From Tetragonia tetragonoides (lineage: Eukaryota > Streptophyta > Magnoliopsida > Caryophyllales > Aizoaceae), in NCBI GenBank assembly GCA_038025085.1, contig CM076140.1, forward strand, positions 15,830,001 to 15,894,000: a DNA stretch of 64,000 nt. Reading direction: 5' to 3'. The position numbers and the translations under genes are program-made. The notes beneath the pieces are model-generated. The model ran no database searches and had not been told where the DNA came from. It worked only from the letters and a program-made list of their open reading frames with translations. This document shows positions 45,383 through 58,550 of this stretch, in pieces (within the stretch, counting starts at the first letter, position 1; every line of letters begins with the position of its first letter).

Positions 45383-47470
45383 CAATATATGAACATCCTA
45401 AGACGCACCATTTTATTTTAGTTGTGTATGCTTTGTAATGAATTTCTGTGTTGTTTGTACCCATTATTATTAATACTGGATTTGCTATTATTGCTGTTTA
45501 CATATCAGCCAAATGTGTTACAAAACATGCTTGATCTGAACAGTAGGTGGGTAGTCTTGATGCCCACTATAAACATAAGGCTTATGTATTTTTTTTTTGT
45601 TTGTTTGAATGAATGAAAAGGCTTATGTGTTACATAAGGCTTACGTATTCATTCATAAGGCTTATGTATTGGACTCAAATATATTATTTCTAATTTAAAA
45701 TAAAACATTATAAAGTGATTAATTAACAATTCACACATTAAGAGGGTAAACTATTCATTGGGTAGACTTATATTTATCCAATGTAGCGCACTCCATGCAT
45801 AATACACTTCTAGCCTTGAACATGTATCATCGAATGTGTTATGGGTATCCCCATATGTAGCAAATTGGGTTCATCAATATCTTAAAAATAGGTATGAGTC
45901 TTAAAAGTTAAAATGATGGGCCTGATCTACAAAATCAAGTGGATCTAATTTAAAAATAAAGAGAATGTACCTAAATAAGTGCTCATGGGAGCATCCAAGA
46001 ATTTGCCATGTACTCGCATGTGTAGAGACACCTATTCCATGGCTCGCTCTATCAACGTTCGCACTATTCAACATGGCTTCTTATGTCCTCCCAAGTCTCC
46101 CTGGGACGTCCCATATTAGTGTTGCAAAGTCCAACCGTGTAAAATTCAATCAATAAATTATTCATTTCCTTAAAAACATTTAAAATCCTTAAATTAAAGT
46201 TGAAGATTGTACAAATTGAATCCCCCTTGTAGAAGTTAACGTTTCTATTCTTAATAGATTTTCCCTCTAGAAGTTACATTTTGAATAGAACCCAAGAGTC
46301 GTACTCCATACATTCAGGTAAACTCCAAAATCCAAATAAAAGGCGTTGTTCATGCTTGATAAGGACAAAAAAAAAAAAAAAAAAAAGAACGATTAAATAA
46401 ATTAAACAAGGAAACTTCAAAGGAAGTGACTACTTGAGTTGATGTAATGTTTGTTTATTTATTTATTTTTTTTATTTTTTTGTGATGTAATGTTTATACA
46501 CGGATAAAGTCGAATTGTGTGATAGATACATTCATGATCCTAGGAGGTCACGTAAACAAAATCCAATGGTTGCCAAAATATTACTACCTTCGATGCAAAA
46601 AAGGACTTGCTCCAACGGTTAATATTTAGATAATTGGATCATTAGTCATGTATTCCAATTTTTTCTGTCATGACATATGTATGTGTATTGTAGTGACCTT
46701 TGTATTTCCTATAGATTTGGGGAAAAAGATCAACTTATGTCGGCAAGTTATATTTGTTCAAGTATAGGTGAATTATGTGGTCCAAATTAACAAAATACAA
46801 AGTTATTATGAGTACACACATACAAGCTGGTAAACTATTTCATCATGGGCTAATTGATTTTGGGATGGACTTTCTTTTGAGCTTATATGTGCTAATCTAA
46901 TAGGTTCCCAAACGTATAAAGTTTAAGTTTGCATTAGAATAGCTCTATCATTTCTGAGTTGATCATCATATCTTCATCAATACAATTAATTGTCTCTATT
47001 TTTTAGGTTTGGAATTAACTTGTACTCTAGGAAGCGTCTTGAAGTATTAATCGTTTACTTGTCATTGACTAGGTATAAATCTCGAGCGTTGCATACATTA
47101 ATACATATTAGGAGTATAAGAGTAATTAAATTACTCTATTGATGATCAATTGCTTTTGAGATGAAAGCAGCAGCTTACTCGGGTTCATTGTGAACTTAGT
47201 TACGAGCTCCAAGTAATTTACCGGATAAATTGATAAGTCGAGTATTCCTAAATTTGGGCTAATAAAAGAGAAAGGCAATTTTCTTCTTCTTTTTTTTTCT
47301 GTGGAAAAGAGAAAGGCGACTTTAACTTTAATAATTTTATTATAGTGATCGATATATATACTAGAAACAAATATCTCAAAGGTCTATCTCAAATTGCAAT
47401 AACGAAGTTATAGCTACTGTTTTAGTAGCTTATCTAATTATTAATAAAGGATACACTAATCATCAATCAA
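45383..47470. other. Intergenic region after ASR1
   Basis: It contains the ASR1 3' UTR, a cluster of AAGGCTTATGTATT repeats (about 45590-45675), and, at about 46600-46730, a worn stretch resembling SINE family 2 (ATTGTAGTGACCTTTGT). There is no gene. Confidence 0.55.
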
Positions 47471-47473
47471 TCA

Positions 47474-47920
47474 ATATCAATATATATAAAAAGAAGGCAT
47501 TTTTCGGGCGCAATGAGGCGTGCCACGTAGGCGAGAATTTTAAGAGCGCGCCACCTAAGCGAAGATAATGACAAAAAAAATTTGATGTCAAATGTTTAGG
47601 ACTCTTAGCATCCCTACTGTTTAGGATTTTTGAGTGATAGACCTCTAGAGTTTTATAAGAGTTATACTAGATCTCTGTCAAATATTTGAAATCAAATATA
47701 ACTTTTTCTACACGCCTCAAAAAATAATAACTTTTGTACCATCATATTCGCATCGAAAAATACTTTAGAACGAGATGCATATATAATATGTATAAGAAAC
47801 ATGTAAGATCACATGTATATGTTGGTTTCCATTAATAAGTAAAAATAATAATATTAACAATAAAATTAATGAATATTAATATACAGATATTTTCACGCAA
47901 CCCGTGCAACGCTGAAAATT
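47474..47920. repeat. Helitron-like relic
   Basis: The left side reads TCAATATATATAAAAAGAAG followed by GCGTGCCACGTAGGCGAG, the style of plant AT-rich Helitron 5' ends. CAACCCGTGCAACGCTG near 47897 looks like a decayed Helitron 3' hairpin. No CTAG end with a clean hairpin remains here. Confidence 0.45.
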
Positions 47921-50900
47921 TTAGAGAGTTTTTACGCATGCCACATCAGCGATTTAATTAAAATTTTAATTATTTTGTGATTTAATAAAATAAAAAGTAG
48001 TTGAAAAACTAAAAGATAATCATCAAAAGGATGGCTGGTAATTCATCATCGTTAGTTTGAAGAATTTGCATCAATGTTGAACAGTTGTAAAAATAATAAA
48101 CCAGTTACCAAATTAATCTTTTCTCTTTCTTAGCAAAGAAAAAAATAGTCGGATGTTTGTTAGAATTAGAATTATTTGTTTAATTTGGACGCGCCACCTC
48201 ATCATTTAGTTAGAATTTAGTTAGAATTATTTGTTTAATTTGGATAGTATTGAAATAGTTAATAGATAATGTTAAATTATAAAGTTTGAGTTTTAATTAA
48301 CGGTGTCACTAATATTGCTTTGAGGTAGAATTACTTCATATATATAACCACTTAAGCAAAAAAATAATTTTCAAAAATTGTTTAAGAAAATTTTAGAGAA
48401 TGTGATAAAGTTTTATAAAATTAATTTTCAAAAATTGTTTAAGAAAATTTTAGAGAATGTGATAAAGTTTTACACGTGAAAACAAGTGTTGAAAAAAATT
48501 AATTGATGGTTGAAAAAAATAAAAAGATAAGAATGGTTGGAAAGCATTGCAATTCTACTTTATTTAGTTTGATTCCAGTTTTCTTAAGTATTTGGATTAT
48601 TGTTGAACACTTGCACAGAGAGGCCAATCAAATATAAATGCCTAAGTACCTCTTTTTGCAAACTTAAACGATATAATTAAACCCCCTTCTGTAGAGTCCT
48701 AATAGAAAACTTGCAAACAATTTATCCACTCTCACCTAAATATATCCCCACTCCAAAAACCTCAACCCCCAAAATATATTTACGCTTTTCGCATTTTTTG
48801 TTTTATTTTATTTTGTTTTGTTTTGTTTTCTTCTCTTCTCTCTAATTCTCCTTAAATATGGTTGTCATGTCTTTATTTCATTAGTTCACACTTACACTAT
48901 ATATATTTCATTAAAAATATTGATCCATTTAACTAATAAATCATCTTTTGCAGGGTTAAGATCATTAAAGTGCCTACCAATGGTCGACAATACATGTTTT
49001 GTTTTTGATAATTCAATGTTTTTATTTAAATGAAAGGATCATTACAAGAATGCTACAGAACTACACAAGATATCAAGAAACATCATACTCCCAACTTTTA
49101 AGAAGGGTTTGCCATAATGTAAAAATCATATACCCTAACATAGCAAAAGGGATCAATAAAACAGTATACAGGAAAAATTACAATCACGCCACAAAATTTT
49201 CTCCTCTAACAAAACCACGCCACAATACATGTTTATAGCAAGTCTTCTTTTGTTCCCCGGCCTTCAATATATTTATTACATTATTATTTTAGTTTTTTTC
49301 TTTTAATGTATATATATGTGTAATTTCAATTTATCAAACAATCAAATCATTTTTTGCACCAAAAAAAAAAAAAAAAAACAATCAAATCATTTTCTACAGG
49401 TTTAGGATTATTGTAGTGCTCTCCTTTCACTATATAATTTCACTTGAGATATTGTCAATTAAAATGACCAATACAATTTCTTCATTGATTTAGTATTCAT
49501 ATATGATGTGGTAAGTGTTTAAATTTGAAGTAACTACTGTATTCTTCTCTTATACTGATTTTCTTTTAACATTTTTTCAATTTTATGCTAAGGTTTCACA
49601 ATTTTAATGCATGTTGGTGGTCACAACTCTTACATGTGGCCCTAAACATCAGATGGAGGGTTTAATTTTTTCAGTATGATATCATTATTATTATTACAAA
49701 TTAGGTGGATGTCCGTGAGTATACCCGTGCGTTGCACGGACTGTGATTATATAATAAAAATAATATAAAGTGATTATTAATCTCATCGAAAAATCAAAGT
49801 TTAATTGTCACTTATGAAAAACTATTAGTAATATATGGATAAATATTTATATAATCCATTTAAAATATATATCATGAATGCCATATAATAAGATTACTAT
49901 GACTTTATAGGGCATCTTATCTAATTTAAACTCTAATCATCAGTTTCAATTAACTATTAATTAACTCATCCCATATGTTACATGATCCAAGAGGTAATAG
50001 TTTCAAAGTCTTTCTATGCTTGAGGTTGGTACACCAATGCTCTTATGTTGATATAAATGTACAACTAACCTTCCAAAGATATGATCATTCTTTTATGGTA
50101 AAATCAGTTTAAATGTCTAATGTATACATAATTACTTTTAAAAAACTAAAGAAGTTTTAGACGTAAACCTTAGAATAGCAAAACATATTTTAATGCTTGC
50201 TTGTTTTTTCAAAGTTATATGCGGTCAAAGTACTGCCTTGAAGAACGCAAAAAGTCCAATGTAATTTTATTTGTGGTCCGAATAAAGGTGTACATTAATA
50301 ATTATAAAGTTGAAGGGAATATAAATTGGAGCCCTAAAATAACATGGGGGATCAATATATTACGTACAGTTATAAAATTATACGTGAAATGGTAAAGTTT
50401 CCTATTAAAGATTGGACCTAGAATTATTTTAGATTCATCGTTTATTTATTTATTCTACACATACTCTTTTTATTATATTTTATCTTGAGATTGCTTTTTA
50501 AATTTTTATAACTAATCTACGTATCTTTTCTCTTATTTTTACATTGCAACTCTTTATTTGTGTCATCTTGTCACGCTAATTACTAATACCTTTTTAGGTG
50601 GACGCATCTTATATTGTAAATCAATAGAACATACTATAAATGAGTGACATTTTGAAGGATATTTCGTACTCGTTCCAATGGTGTACGAAATTTAAATTTT
50701 TAAGCGGTGAAAGTAAAGTTATATGTCTTTTAAAATCTAATAATAGTCTACTCTTTGATGATTTAGGAAAATACAACTTTAGTATATATATATTCTATAC
50801 GAAAACCTCTAATTAATAGTGTACTCTTTAACGATTTAGGAAAGTACAACTTTAATATATATAGTCTATACCAAAACATATATTTCTATTTTATATTTAT

Positions 50901-50972
50901 ATTAAAACTTTATTACAATGGCTCGCTTAGGTGGACGCCTCCAATGCTGTCAGAAAATGCCTCTAATATATA
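47921..50972. other. AT-rich repeat-derived region, no gene seen
   Basis: Apart from the tandem duplications and Helitron-like motifs (for example ACCCGTGCGTTGCACGG at about 49718-49734), I recognise nothing coding. A duplication of about 65 bp (CTACTCTTTGATGATTTAGG and a near copy) lies at 50750-50870. Confidence 0.5.
48365..48471. repeat. 57-bp tandem duplication
   Basis: TAATTTTCAAAAATTGTTTA and the following 30 bp occur at 48365 and again at 48422 without visible change, so the duplication is young. Confidence 0.92.
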
Positions 50973-51265
50973 GATATTATTATTTTTTTATTTTTTTTTG
51001 GTAATTAAACTTCTCATATTAATCACCAGAATAAACGTTTTACAGCAGGGCCCAAGTAATTGAGCCTCTCAAAAGAATACTCAACCACATCACAGACTAT
51101 GGACGGATGAACTTACAAAGCATCAGTAGATAATACACTCACCTTCTAAGAAGGGTATTGTATTAACCTATACCTTCATGTGTTGTTTAGTTCATCCACA
51201 ACTCAAGACCCACAGTAAGTACATACTCCACTCAAGAAACATAATGCAACTAGGAAGTTACAGTA

Positions 51266-54200
51266 TCACAAAGACTCAAAAAAACTAAACAGCTTAACAG
51301 ATTTTTGGCTTCGTGCACACAGCAAGGACTGAATCTGGTAAATGATCTTGGCAGCATCTGTAGCTTTTTGTGTGAAACTCCTTGTGTTCCTTTCAATCCA
51401 TAAGCAGTACACAGTCGTGGCAAGGCTCATTTTTGCTGCAACAGCACGAGCAGTTTTGCCTTTAGATATTCTAAGCATCAACTCACATGTAGCTCGCCAG
51501 TCAGTACTCTGGGTGTTTACACCTATCCATCTCAAAATACTTTGCCATACCTGTCGTGAAAACAAGCACTCAAAAAATAAATGATTTAGAGATTCAGCAT
51601 GAGTTTCACATAAGACACACATAGGATCATATGTTATCCCCTAGGAGAGCAATCTGTCCTTTGTCCTCAATCTCCCCTACAAAGTCAACCAGAGGATGAA
51701 TACAGTTTTTGGTGCAGCTGGGTTTGAGCAGACAAGGTTCTTCCATGTGACAGTATTAACTTCCCCCCTGAGTTTTTGATAAGCTCTCTTGATATAGAAC
51801 TTGTTCTGGATTACAACACTGCCAATCCCCCAATGTGTCCACATGCTTCCTCATATGGAAGATTTTCCTGTTCATCTAAGAAGCTTGGGCGGGGCTCCAT
51901 ACTCTTGAGGTCTGAATTTTTGATGTAATAGGTATGAACCCACAGTATCCAAAGAGCATCTTTTTTTGCACTAAGAGCCCATAGCAGTTTACATATCGCA
52001 GCCTGATTCCAAATTTTCATATTCATAAGATTGAAACCCCCAGCTCCTTTAGGTAGACATAGCTTTTTCCATGCAACAAGTGCTCTTTTTGTGATTGTGG
52101 CATCACCAGACCACAGGTAGCTTCTACATGCAGCTTCAATGAGCTTGATAACTTTTTGTGGTAATACAAACAGTTGAGACCAATATGACTGTAATCCAAA
52201 TAGCACAGCTTTTATAAGTTGTATCCTACCTGCATATGAAAGGAACCTAGAGGTCCATGACCTGATTTTTCCAAGCATTTTCTCAACAAGAGGCTTGCAT
52301 TGAGCTACAATAAGCTTCTTAGTGGACAAAGGAACACCCAAATATTTCACTGGCAAAGAGTTCTCAGAATAGCCAAGACAATCTAGAATCTTTTCTTTCA
52401 CAGCCATTGGTACACCCTCAAAGTATACCTGACTTTTGTTTATATTAGCTTTCATCCCAGTGGCAGCCAAGAAATGGAAAAATTTTGTGTGTAGTAGATG
52501 AACAGAATCATAGTCACCTCTAGTGAAAAGTAGCAAGTCATCTGCAAAGCACAGATGGACTATACCCAACTTTTTGCACCTAGGGTGAAATTGGAAAGCA
52601 GGCTCACACTGTAAGGTATGTAGTACTCTATGAAGGTATTCCATAACCAGAGTAAAACTGTAGGGTGAGATAGGATCCCCTTGTCTAAGTCCTTTCTTTG
52701 CAGGGAAAGACTCAGTATAAACCCCATTCAAATTTACAGAATAGCTAACAGTAGTAATACAAGTCATCAACCAAACAATAAACTGAGCAGGGAAGCCTAA
52801 TTCCTTTAGAATCTGTTCAATGAAACACCATTCCACTAAATCATATGCCTTTTGTAAATCAACCTTCAACATGCACAGGGGAGAGATATTTTTCCTGGAG
52901 TAGCCCTTCACTAACTCATGACTAAGCAGGATATTATCTCCAATGAGCCTACCAGGAATGAATGCAGATTGACTATAGCTAACCACAATATAAATCACAT
53001 GCTGTAGTCTATGAGTAAGGACCTTTGAGATGATCTTGTAGATAAGAGTGCAACATGCAATAGGTCTGAATTCTCTTATAGAAGAAGGTTGAGGAACCTT
53101 GGGAACTAAAGTGATCAGAGCTATATTCATCTCATATAATATGCATCCAGTATTGAAAAACTCTTGAACAACTAAACATACCTCAGGACCAACAATATGC
53201 CATGCTTTCTTGAAAAAATGTGCATTAAAGCCATCAATACCAGGGGCTTTATTATCATCAATAGAAAAAATGCCTGCCTTGATTTCTGATCTGTAACCTC
53301 AGCACATAAAAGAAGTTGATGCTCAAAAGATAACATAGGTCCCTGTCTCATAATATCAATATCAATGCAAGGTAGACTAGTTGCAGAAGATCCCATCAAG
53401 CTCTTGTAGAAAGTAAGGACTTCCTGCTTAATCTCCTCAGCTTTGATCAGTCTTCTACCATCATCAGTAACTAGGGTAGAAATAGAGCTTTTGTTGGATC
53501 TCTCAGTCATGATTGAGAAAAAATATTTAGAGTTAGCATCACCCTCTTTGATTCAGTGAGCCTTTGATTTCTGTTTATAAACAGTCTCTTGAATATTACT
53601 CCACTTTTCTAGCTGTACAAGACATTCCTTTTCATGAGCTCTAATGATAGGATCCATGGATCCCTGCTGCATATGTTTCTGTGTATTCTCTAGCATCTCT
53701 CTAGCTGCTTCAACCCTCAAATAAATGTTGCCAAATTCCCTACTAAAGAGGTGCTTCAGAGGGCTTTTACAAGCCTTCAGCTTCTTCCATAATCTCACCA
53801 TGGGGGGACCAGTTACAGGAGCTTGCCACACCTTGGAGAGGCACTCATCAAACTGGCAATGTGAAGAGATCACATTAATAAATCTGAAAGACCTTTTAAC
53901 TTGAGTAGGTCTGTCTGCAATACTCAGCAGTATGGGGGAGTGATCTGAGAATAGAGGTTCCCCAAAATCAGCTGAAAGATATCCAAACTTCATATACCAA
54001 AAGCTATTACCCATAGCTCTATCAATCTTGCTGCTCACTGTGCCATTTGTCCAAGTGTATATCCTGCCCATTGCAGGTAGTTCAGCCAGATTAAGATCAT
54101 CCATGAAGTTTTGCAAGTCAATAACTTCATGAGGTGTAACTTGGGTTCCATTTATTCTATCACTGGCAGCCAACACAGTGTTAAAATCACCACTTAGAAG

Positions 54201-54605
54201 CCAAGGTTCCTGTATAGATTGACCAAGAAGGGTCAAGCTATCCCAAAGCTCCTTCCTCTCCTCCACAGTATTATACTCATACACAACAGTACATATGCAG
54301 CTAAAATCACTATGTCTACTTTCCATTTTGCAATGAATATACTGAGCATGTTTGGTAATAATATGAACATCAACAAGAGTTGATTGCCAAATTAGCCAAA
54401 TTCTCCCATTGGTAGCTTCATTATAGGTAGTAATACACTCATAATCTTTAGCAATTTTCTTACTGATAATACTGGCTTTATTCTGCTTCACACGAGTCTC
54501 TAACACACCTGCAAAAACAATCTTGTTCTTCTTCAAGAAAATCTTCAACTCCTTTTGCTTGAATGACTTGTTCAAGCCTCTCACATTCCATGTGAGAATA
54601 TTCAT
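51266..54605 (-). pseudogene. LINE family B ORF2: endonuclease, RT, zf-RVT; multiple lesions
   Basis: The start ATG at 54605 opens MNILTWNVRGLN, with LETRVKQNK, SGDFNTVL, RIYTWTNG, KIDRAMGN and FSDHSPILL (endonuclease, to 53556). A TGA at 53553-53555 replaces what is normally Trp before IKEGD. The frame continues to a frameshift near 53285. The RT runs in the frame ending at 51811: LVPKVPQP, FRPIACC, QSAFIPGRLI, LRQGDPISP, with the catalytic FADD at 52537-52548. Further shifts follow near 51860, and the zf-RVT end is at 51266-51622 (CVLCETHAESLNHLFFEC, LWIERNTRSF). Active-site residues are kept, but no functional polyprotein can result. Confidence 0.88.
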
Positions 54606-56090
54606 TGAGTATGTGAGAGAGAGGACCCATCACCAACATTGGGAGGATCTGGTAGTTTCACTTGCTCCAAAATAGGCTCTAGAATTTGGAAGGGATTGCT
54701 CGAGGCAGGGATGGTGACTATGTCAGGTATAAGCCCTTCACTAGCATTATAACAACTACCTTGTCTCCCTATTATAGGACCATCAGTCCTGGTTGAAGAA
54801 TTAGAGGAAGCTCCCTCCCTAGTAGATCTGCCTACCACCTGCCATGCAGTGGTTTCAGCTAGTTTATCAGTTGCAAGCTCAACTGTTTTGTCAATGCTGC
54901 TCTCCACTGGCCTTGTTTTCTCCACCCAGACTTATTGAGTGGCCTGTTCCCTTTGCCTTCTCTGCCTATTTTTGTTTCTGTTTCTGTTCTGAGCATGATG
55001 AGCAAGAGCCTGAGCAGGCTCTCTGTGATTTAAATTGGCTTTTGCACAATCATGACCAACTTTAAGACATTTAGCACAAAAAGCAGGTTTCCAATCCATA
55101 GTAACTCTTTGCTTAAACTCATTGACATCAGGATCTTCAACAATTATTTCATTAGGTATTGGTTGAGTAACATCAATTTCAATTGAAACCCTCGCAAAGG
55201 ATACCCTTAATTGCTTTGAAGTACATTCATGAGCATATTTTGGTTTCCCTAATCCGCTAGAGATATATACGGCTAAGTGAGTCCCCTCCCCAATAGTTTA
55301 AAGGCAGGTTTGGAAATTTCACCCAGAGAGGGAGAATTCTCAGAAATTCATTGGAAAAATTGAAATCAGCAGACCAATTGCGCATGATAATAGGAATATT
55401 GTTCAGAGAATAAGGACCAGAGAAAAGCACATCCTCCATGTCCTTTTGGGAATTAAACCTTGCAATGAAAAACCCATCCTCATGGAAAAATAATTTAGGT
55501 TCACTCACACAATTCCAGAGTTTAGCTAAATACTGCGTCATGAAATTATAAGCAGGAGTATCACCCACAACATACAGAACAATAGCATTAATCCATTTCT
55601 CAGTTTGTTTTTTCACATCATCACTATCAAGCACAACAACTTTTTTCCCATCTTTAATCATAGGAGGGATGAAAGATAGAGCCATACCATTAGTAGATGC
55701 CCTATTTAGTGAGAATCGAGCCGCCCAAGTAGTGTCCTCAGTCGATTATGGCTGAGTCGTCTCTGGTGAGTTGAGATTAGCCTCTACCGTTAGATTTAAT
55801 CGACGGGCCGCCCTTGGGCCAGTGGGTACAGGTGTCGAAGTCGAGGTTGCCACCCCGTAACTCAACGAACTCCCCATAAGTTCTACAGGAGTAGACACCC
55901 CCGTGAGTTCTACAGGGATAGAAACCCTAGAGGATGACGCTTCTCCATCATCGTGATCCTCCGCTGGTGGTGTTGCTTGAGTACTTCCAGAGCTGCCAAG
56001 AATATATAAAAGGGTGTCGCGCCCACGGCCACCCCGTCGACCTGGTGGTCGTCCTCTGCCACGGCCATTAGCACCGCCTCTTTTCGTCAT
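54602..56090 (-). pseudogene. LINE family B ORF1 (DUF4283 and CCHC zinc knuckle), broken
   Basis: It begins at 56090 with an Arg/Gly-rich segment (GRGRGRPPGRRGGRGR). An in-frame TAA at 55746-55748 interrupts it. The same frame resumes with MALSFIPP and a DUF4283 domain to 55257 (LYVVGDTPAYNFM, FHEDGFFIARF, LPLWVKFPNLPLNYW). A frameshift near 55262 leads to a segment with the knuckle WKPAFCAKCLKVGHDCAKAN (about 55030-55090). Another TAA at 54932-54934 precedes the last segment, which ends SLSHTQ. The final TGA overlaps the ORF2 start. DUF4283 plus CCHC is the usual ORF1 layout of plant L1 elements and implies RNA binding. Confidence 0.82.
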
Positions 56091-56161
56091 CAGAAAAAGA
56101 AATCAAAAGTGCATGTTAGCAAACGCCAGCTTAACGTGCGCTGGGAGGATATTATGATTTT

Positions 56162-56870
56162 AAGATATATACAAGATGTGTGGAGGTTAATGTATCAATG
56201 GGGAATGGGTACAATAGATCTTAAGGTCAAAATTTTCTTTTTCCTATTGTATGTAAATTTATTATAGTGGCCTTTGTGCCTCTCCCAGACAAAAATAAAA
56301 TAAAATATTATATGCTAAATAATAATGTATGCTATGTCGTGGTTGTGTTTTTAATCTCCATAAAACATATAATATATTTATGACTTCGCCTACATAGCCT
56401 CACCGTAGATTGTTTATTACAATACATATATCGTATAAAGATTTGCTAAAACTATTGAGAATGTATTGAGGTGATGTCATTTTTGTTCTTTTAATTTTTT
56501 GTACTGGTTTATCATTATATTTAATTTTGAGATATTACACCATAATATTATAGGAGAACTATTACCAACCCGTGCATTGTATGGGCTTAATATGTTTAGA
56601 ACGTGTCACCTAATCAATGAGGCATGCCACCTAAGTAAAGAGCATAGGGCGCAACATCTAAGCAATAAAGTACTTAATAAAAATAAATGATTAGTGCTAA
56701 AAAATAAAGTTATAAAAAAGATAAAGTTATAAAAAAAAAAGGTAAAGATAAAGCTATAAAAAAAAAAGGTTGAAGAGAAAAAAATAATATGAATGTTCAT
56801 TCTCACACCCGTCTAACGTCTTAGGAATCTTAGCAGACAATAAAATTTTATTATATTTTCTTGGTAAAAG
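56162..56870. other. Repeat-derived spacer
   Basis: CAACCCGTGCATTGTATGGG near 56568 is a decayed Helitron-like hairpin, followed by GCATGCCACCTAAG. TAGTGGCCTTTGTGCCTC near 56263 resembles the 3' part of SINE family 2. A-rich runs lie near 56710-56770. There is no gene. Confidence 0.45.
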
Positions 56871-56877
56871 AAAGACA

Positions 56878-56975
56878 GCAAGTTTTGTGTAAGACCAACT
56901 CATAAAAAATTGGGGTCACTTTTTAGAAATGTAGGGGTCATTGTTAGTAGTTGGATTGTAATATAAGTCTTATTT
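56878..56975 (+). repeat. Dispersed GGGTCACTTTTTAG repeat, partial copy
   Basis: TTTTGTGTAAGACCAACTCA, then TTGGGGTCACTTTTTAG and AATGTAGGGGTCA, match the element at 23685. The right half is missing. Confidence 0.6.
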
Positions 56976-57139
56976 ATTTGGATTGTATAATTACACACAA
57001 AAAAAAGAAAAGAACAAGAAGATAGAATTACATTTGGAAGTTGGATTGTTATATAAGTCTTATTTGGATTGCATAATCACAAAAATAATATTAAAAAAAA
57101 AAACCTAATTATTGACATTTTCAATATTAGTCGAAGCCT

Positions 57140-57180
57140 TTTTCAAGTAACCCGTATATCGTACGGGCTTTAAAACTAGT
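57140..57180 (+). mobile_element. Helitron 3' terminus
   Basis: A hairpin CCCGTA-TATCG-TACGGG (57151-57167) is followed after 8 nt by CTAG (57176-57179) and a T. That is the diagnostic Helitron 3' end (hairpin, CTRR, insertion before T). The 5' end could not be set, so only the terminus is annotated. No Rep/helicase ORF is seen, so it is non-autonomous. Confidence 0.75.
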
Positions 57181-58427
57181 TATAAAAAAAAAAAAAAAAA
57201 AAAAGTTAAAGTAACTCTTGTACACAAGTGGTCTTATGCACGAGTCATCTATATAATACACAGACAATTTCCATCTGTCTCTTTTTTTTTGCTAATCTTT
57301 TTCCATCTGTCTCTTGATCCCAATAAATCCTTACTCGGGTTGTAGATGCTTGTTTCCTCTCTATGCTTTTAAAATTCAATTGGGGTCAATAGAAATATAA
57401 GTTTTGTGAATACTAGTATTAGATAAAAATTGCCAAGGAGAGCATTGCTGATGATCGGACATGATGGGCGATTTTATTGGTTTCATATCAACGGTATCCA
57501 CCGTTAATTATAATGACTATTTTTTCGTGTTGGTTTAGACAATTCAAAAAGTGAAACAACTAGCCAAGAGATTTGATGTTCCTCCAGCCTCCATGACTAA
57601 AGCAAAATAATTCAAACCCTAAACATTGATTAAAGGTGGATAAATTTCGAATTTCCTACTACTCAATCACAACCGTTTATACTTTAGATTATTCAATTTG
57701 AGGGGATCCTGAAAAAGAGGGTAGAAGGGCATTGAATTGATTGGCGAAAAGGGATATGCGTTTAGCATCTTAGCACCAAAAATCCCAGACACGTAGTGCA
57801 CAATTGACCCCATCCCAACATTATGAGGTTTTGGAATTAGCCAACTTCAAGTAGTTGAAACTTTAGTGGCCGACTTCATCCGACTTCATGTAGAAGTAGT
57901 CTACATTACATTGATAGTTGATATTTTTAATTTAGATGAGTTCATTTTCACAGACGTGGCAAAACGTTAGTTTCTAGTGATCACTAGGGTCTCTACATGC
58001 ATGCGCTTTCATTAAATTTCCCATTAATGAAGATCTGTATTTGCTTTTTTCCGTAACCTTGTAAACTACTCTACCCCTACAATACAAGCAGATATGCTAA
58101 TGAACTTTGGAGATCATGGAGCAAATGGCCCGGATTGTGATTGGTATATACCTCGTGTATGATACACTTGGTGTATGACGCTCATTTTCGAAGTGATTCT
58201 GATGGAGAGTTTATTTGGGACTCTACATGTGGCATACAATCTGGCATCGTAGGTTTCTTAGGGTTCTTTTCAGGTCGTTTATCATGGAATTGATTTGAAG
58301 TACTTAACAAAAATTGGGACTCATTCTGAGCAATGTGATGATGTTAGCATAACTGCATGTAACACAATATCTTGTGTTTGCTTAACTTGAATAACAGAAG
58401 TTTTTGGATGTTAGCATAATTGTAACA
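57181..58427. other. Intergenic spacer, no gene seen
   Basis: An A-run follows the Helitron end. The rest is ordinary AT-rich sequence in which I recognise no gene or repeat. Confidence 0.5.
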
Positions 58428-58550
58428 TGTTAAAGTGAGTGAGGACTAATGTCCAACATCGAAAGAATTGACGGAAAAACATTAACAAGTCCAGTGTACT
58501 CCTCCTCTTATTGCTAATCGATTTTAAAATGAATCCTCATGACTGTAAGA
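58428..58550 (+). repeat. Degenerate solo LTR of the TGTTGAGGTGAG family
   Basis: TGTTAAAGTGAGTGAGGACT, CCAACATCGAAAGA, TTATTGCTAATCGATTTTA and ATCCTCATGACTG align with the LTR at 63627-63782. The 3' end is worn and no primer-binding site follows. Confidence 0.65.

Larger units (their letters stand above)
50973..56161 (-). mobile_element. Near full-length L1-type LINE (family B), minus strand
   Basis: The body spans 50987-56147, about 5.2 kb. Flanks GATATTATTATTTT (50973-50986) and GATATTATGATTTT (56148-56161) agree at 13 of 14. On the minus strand there is a leader of about 55 bp, ORF1 (DUF4283, CCHC-type knuckle), ORF2 (endonuclease, RT, zf-RVT), and a 3' end made of TTTAATTACCAAAA. It lies between the two ASR genes. 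Several stops and frameshifts show it is dead and older than the family A copy. Confidence 0.9.

Noticed and set aside
55150..56090. Independent Arg/Gly-rich host gene on the minus strand
   Set aside because: The same frame continues past the stop into DUF4283 and then ORF2, so it is LINE ORF1.
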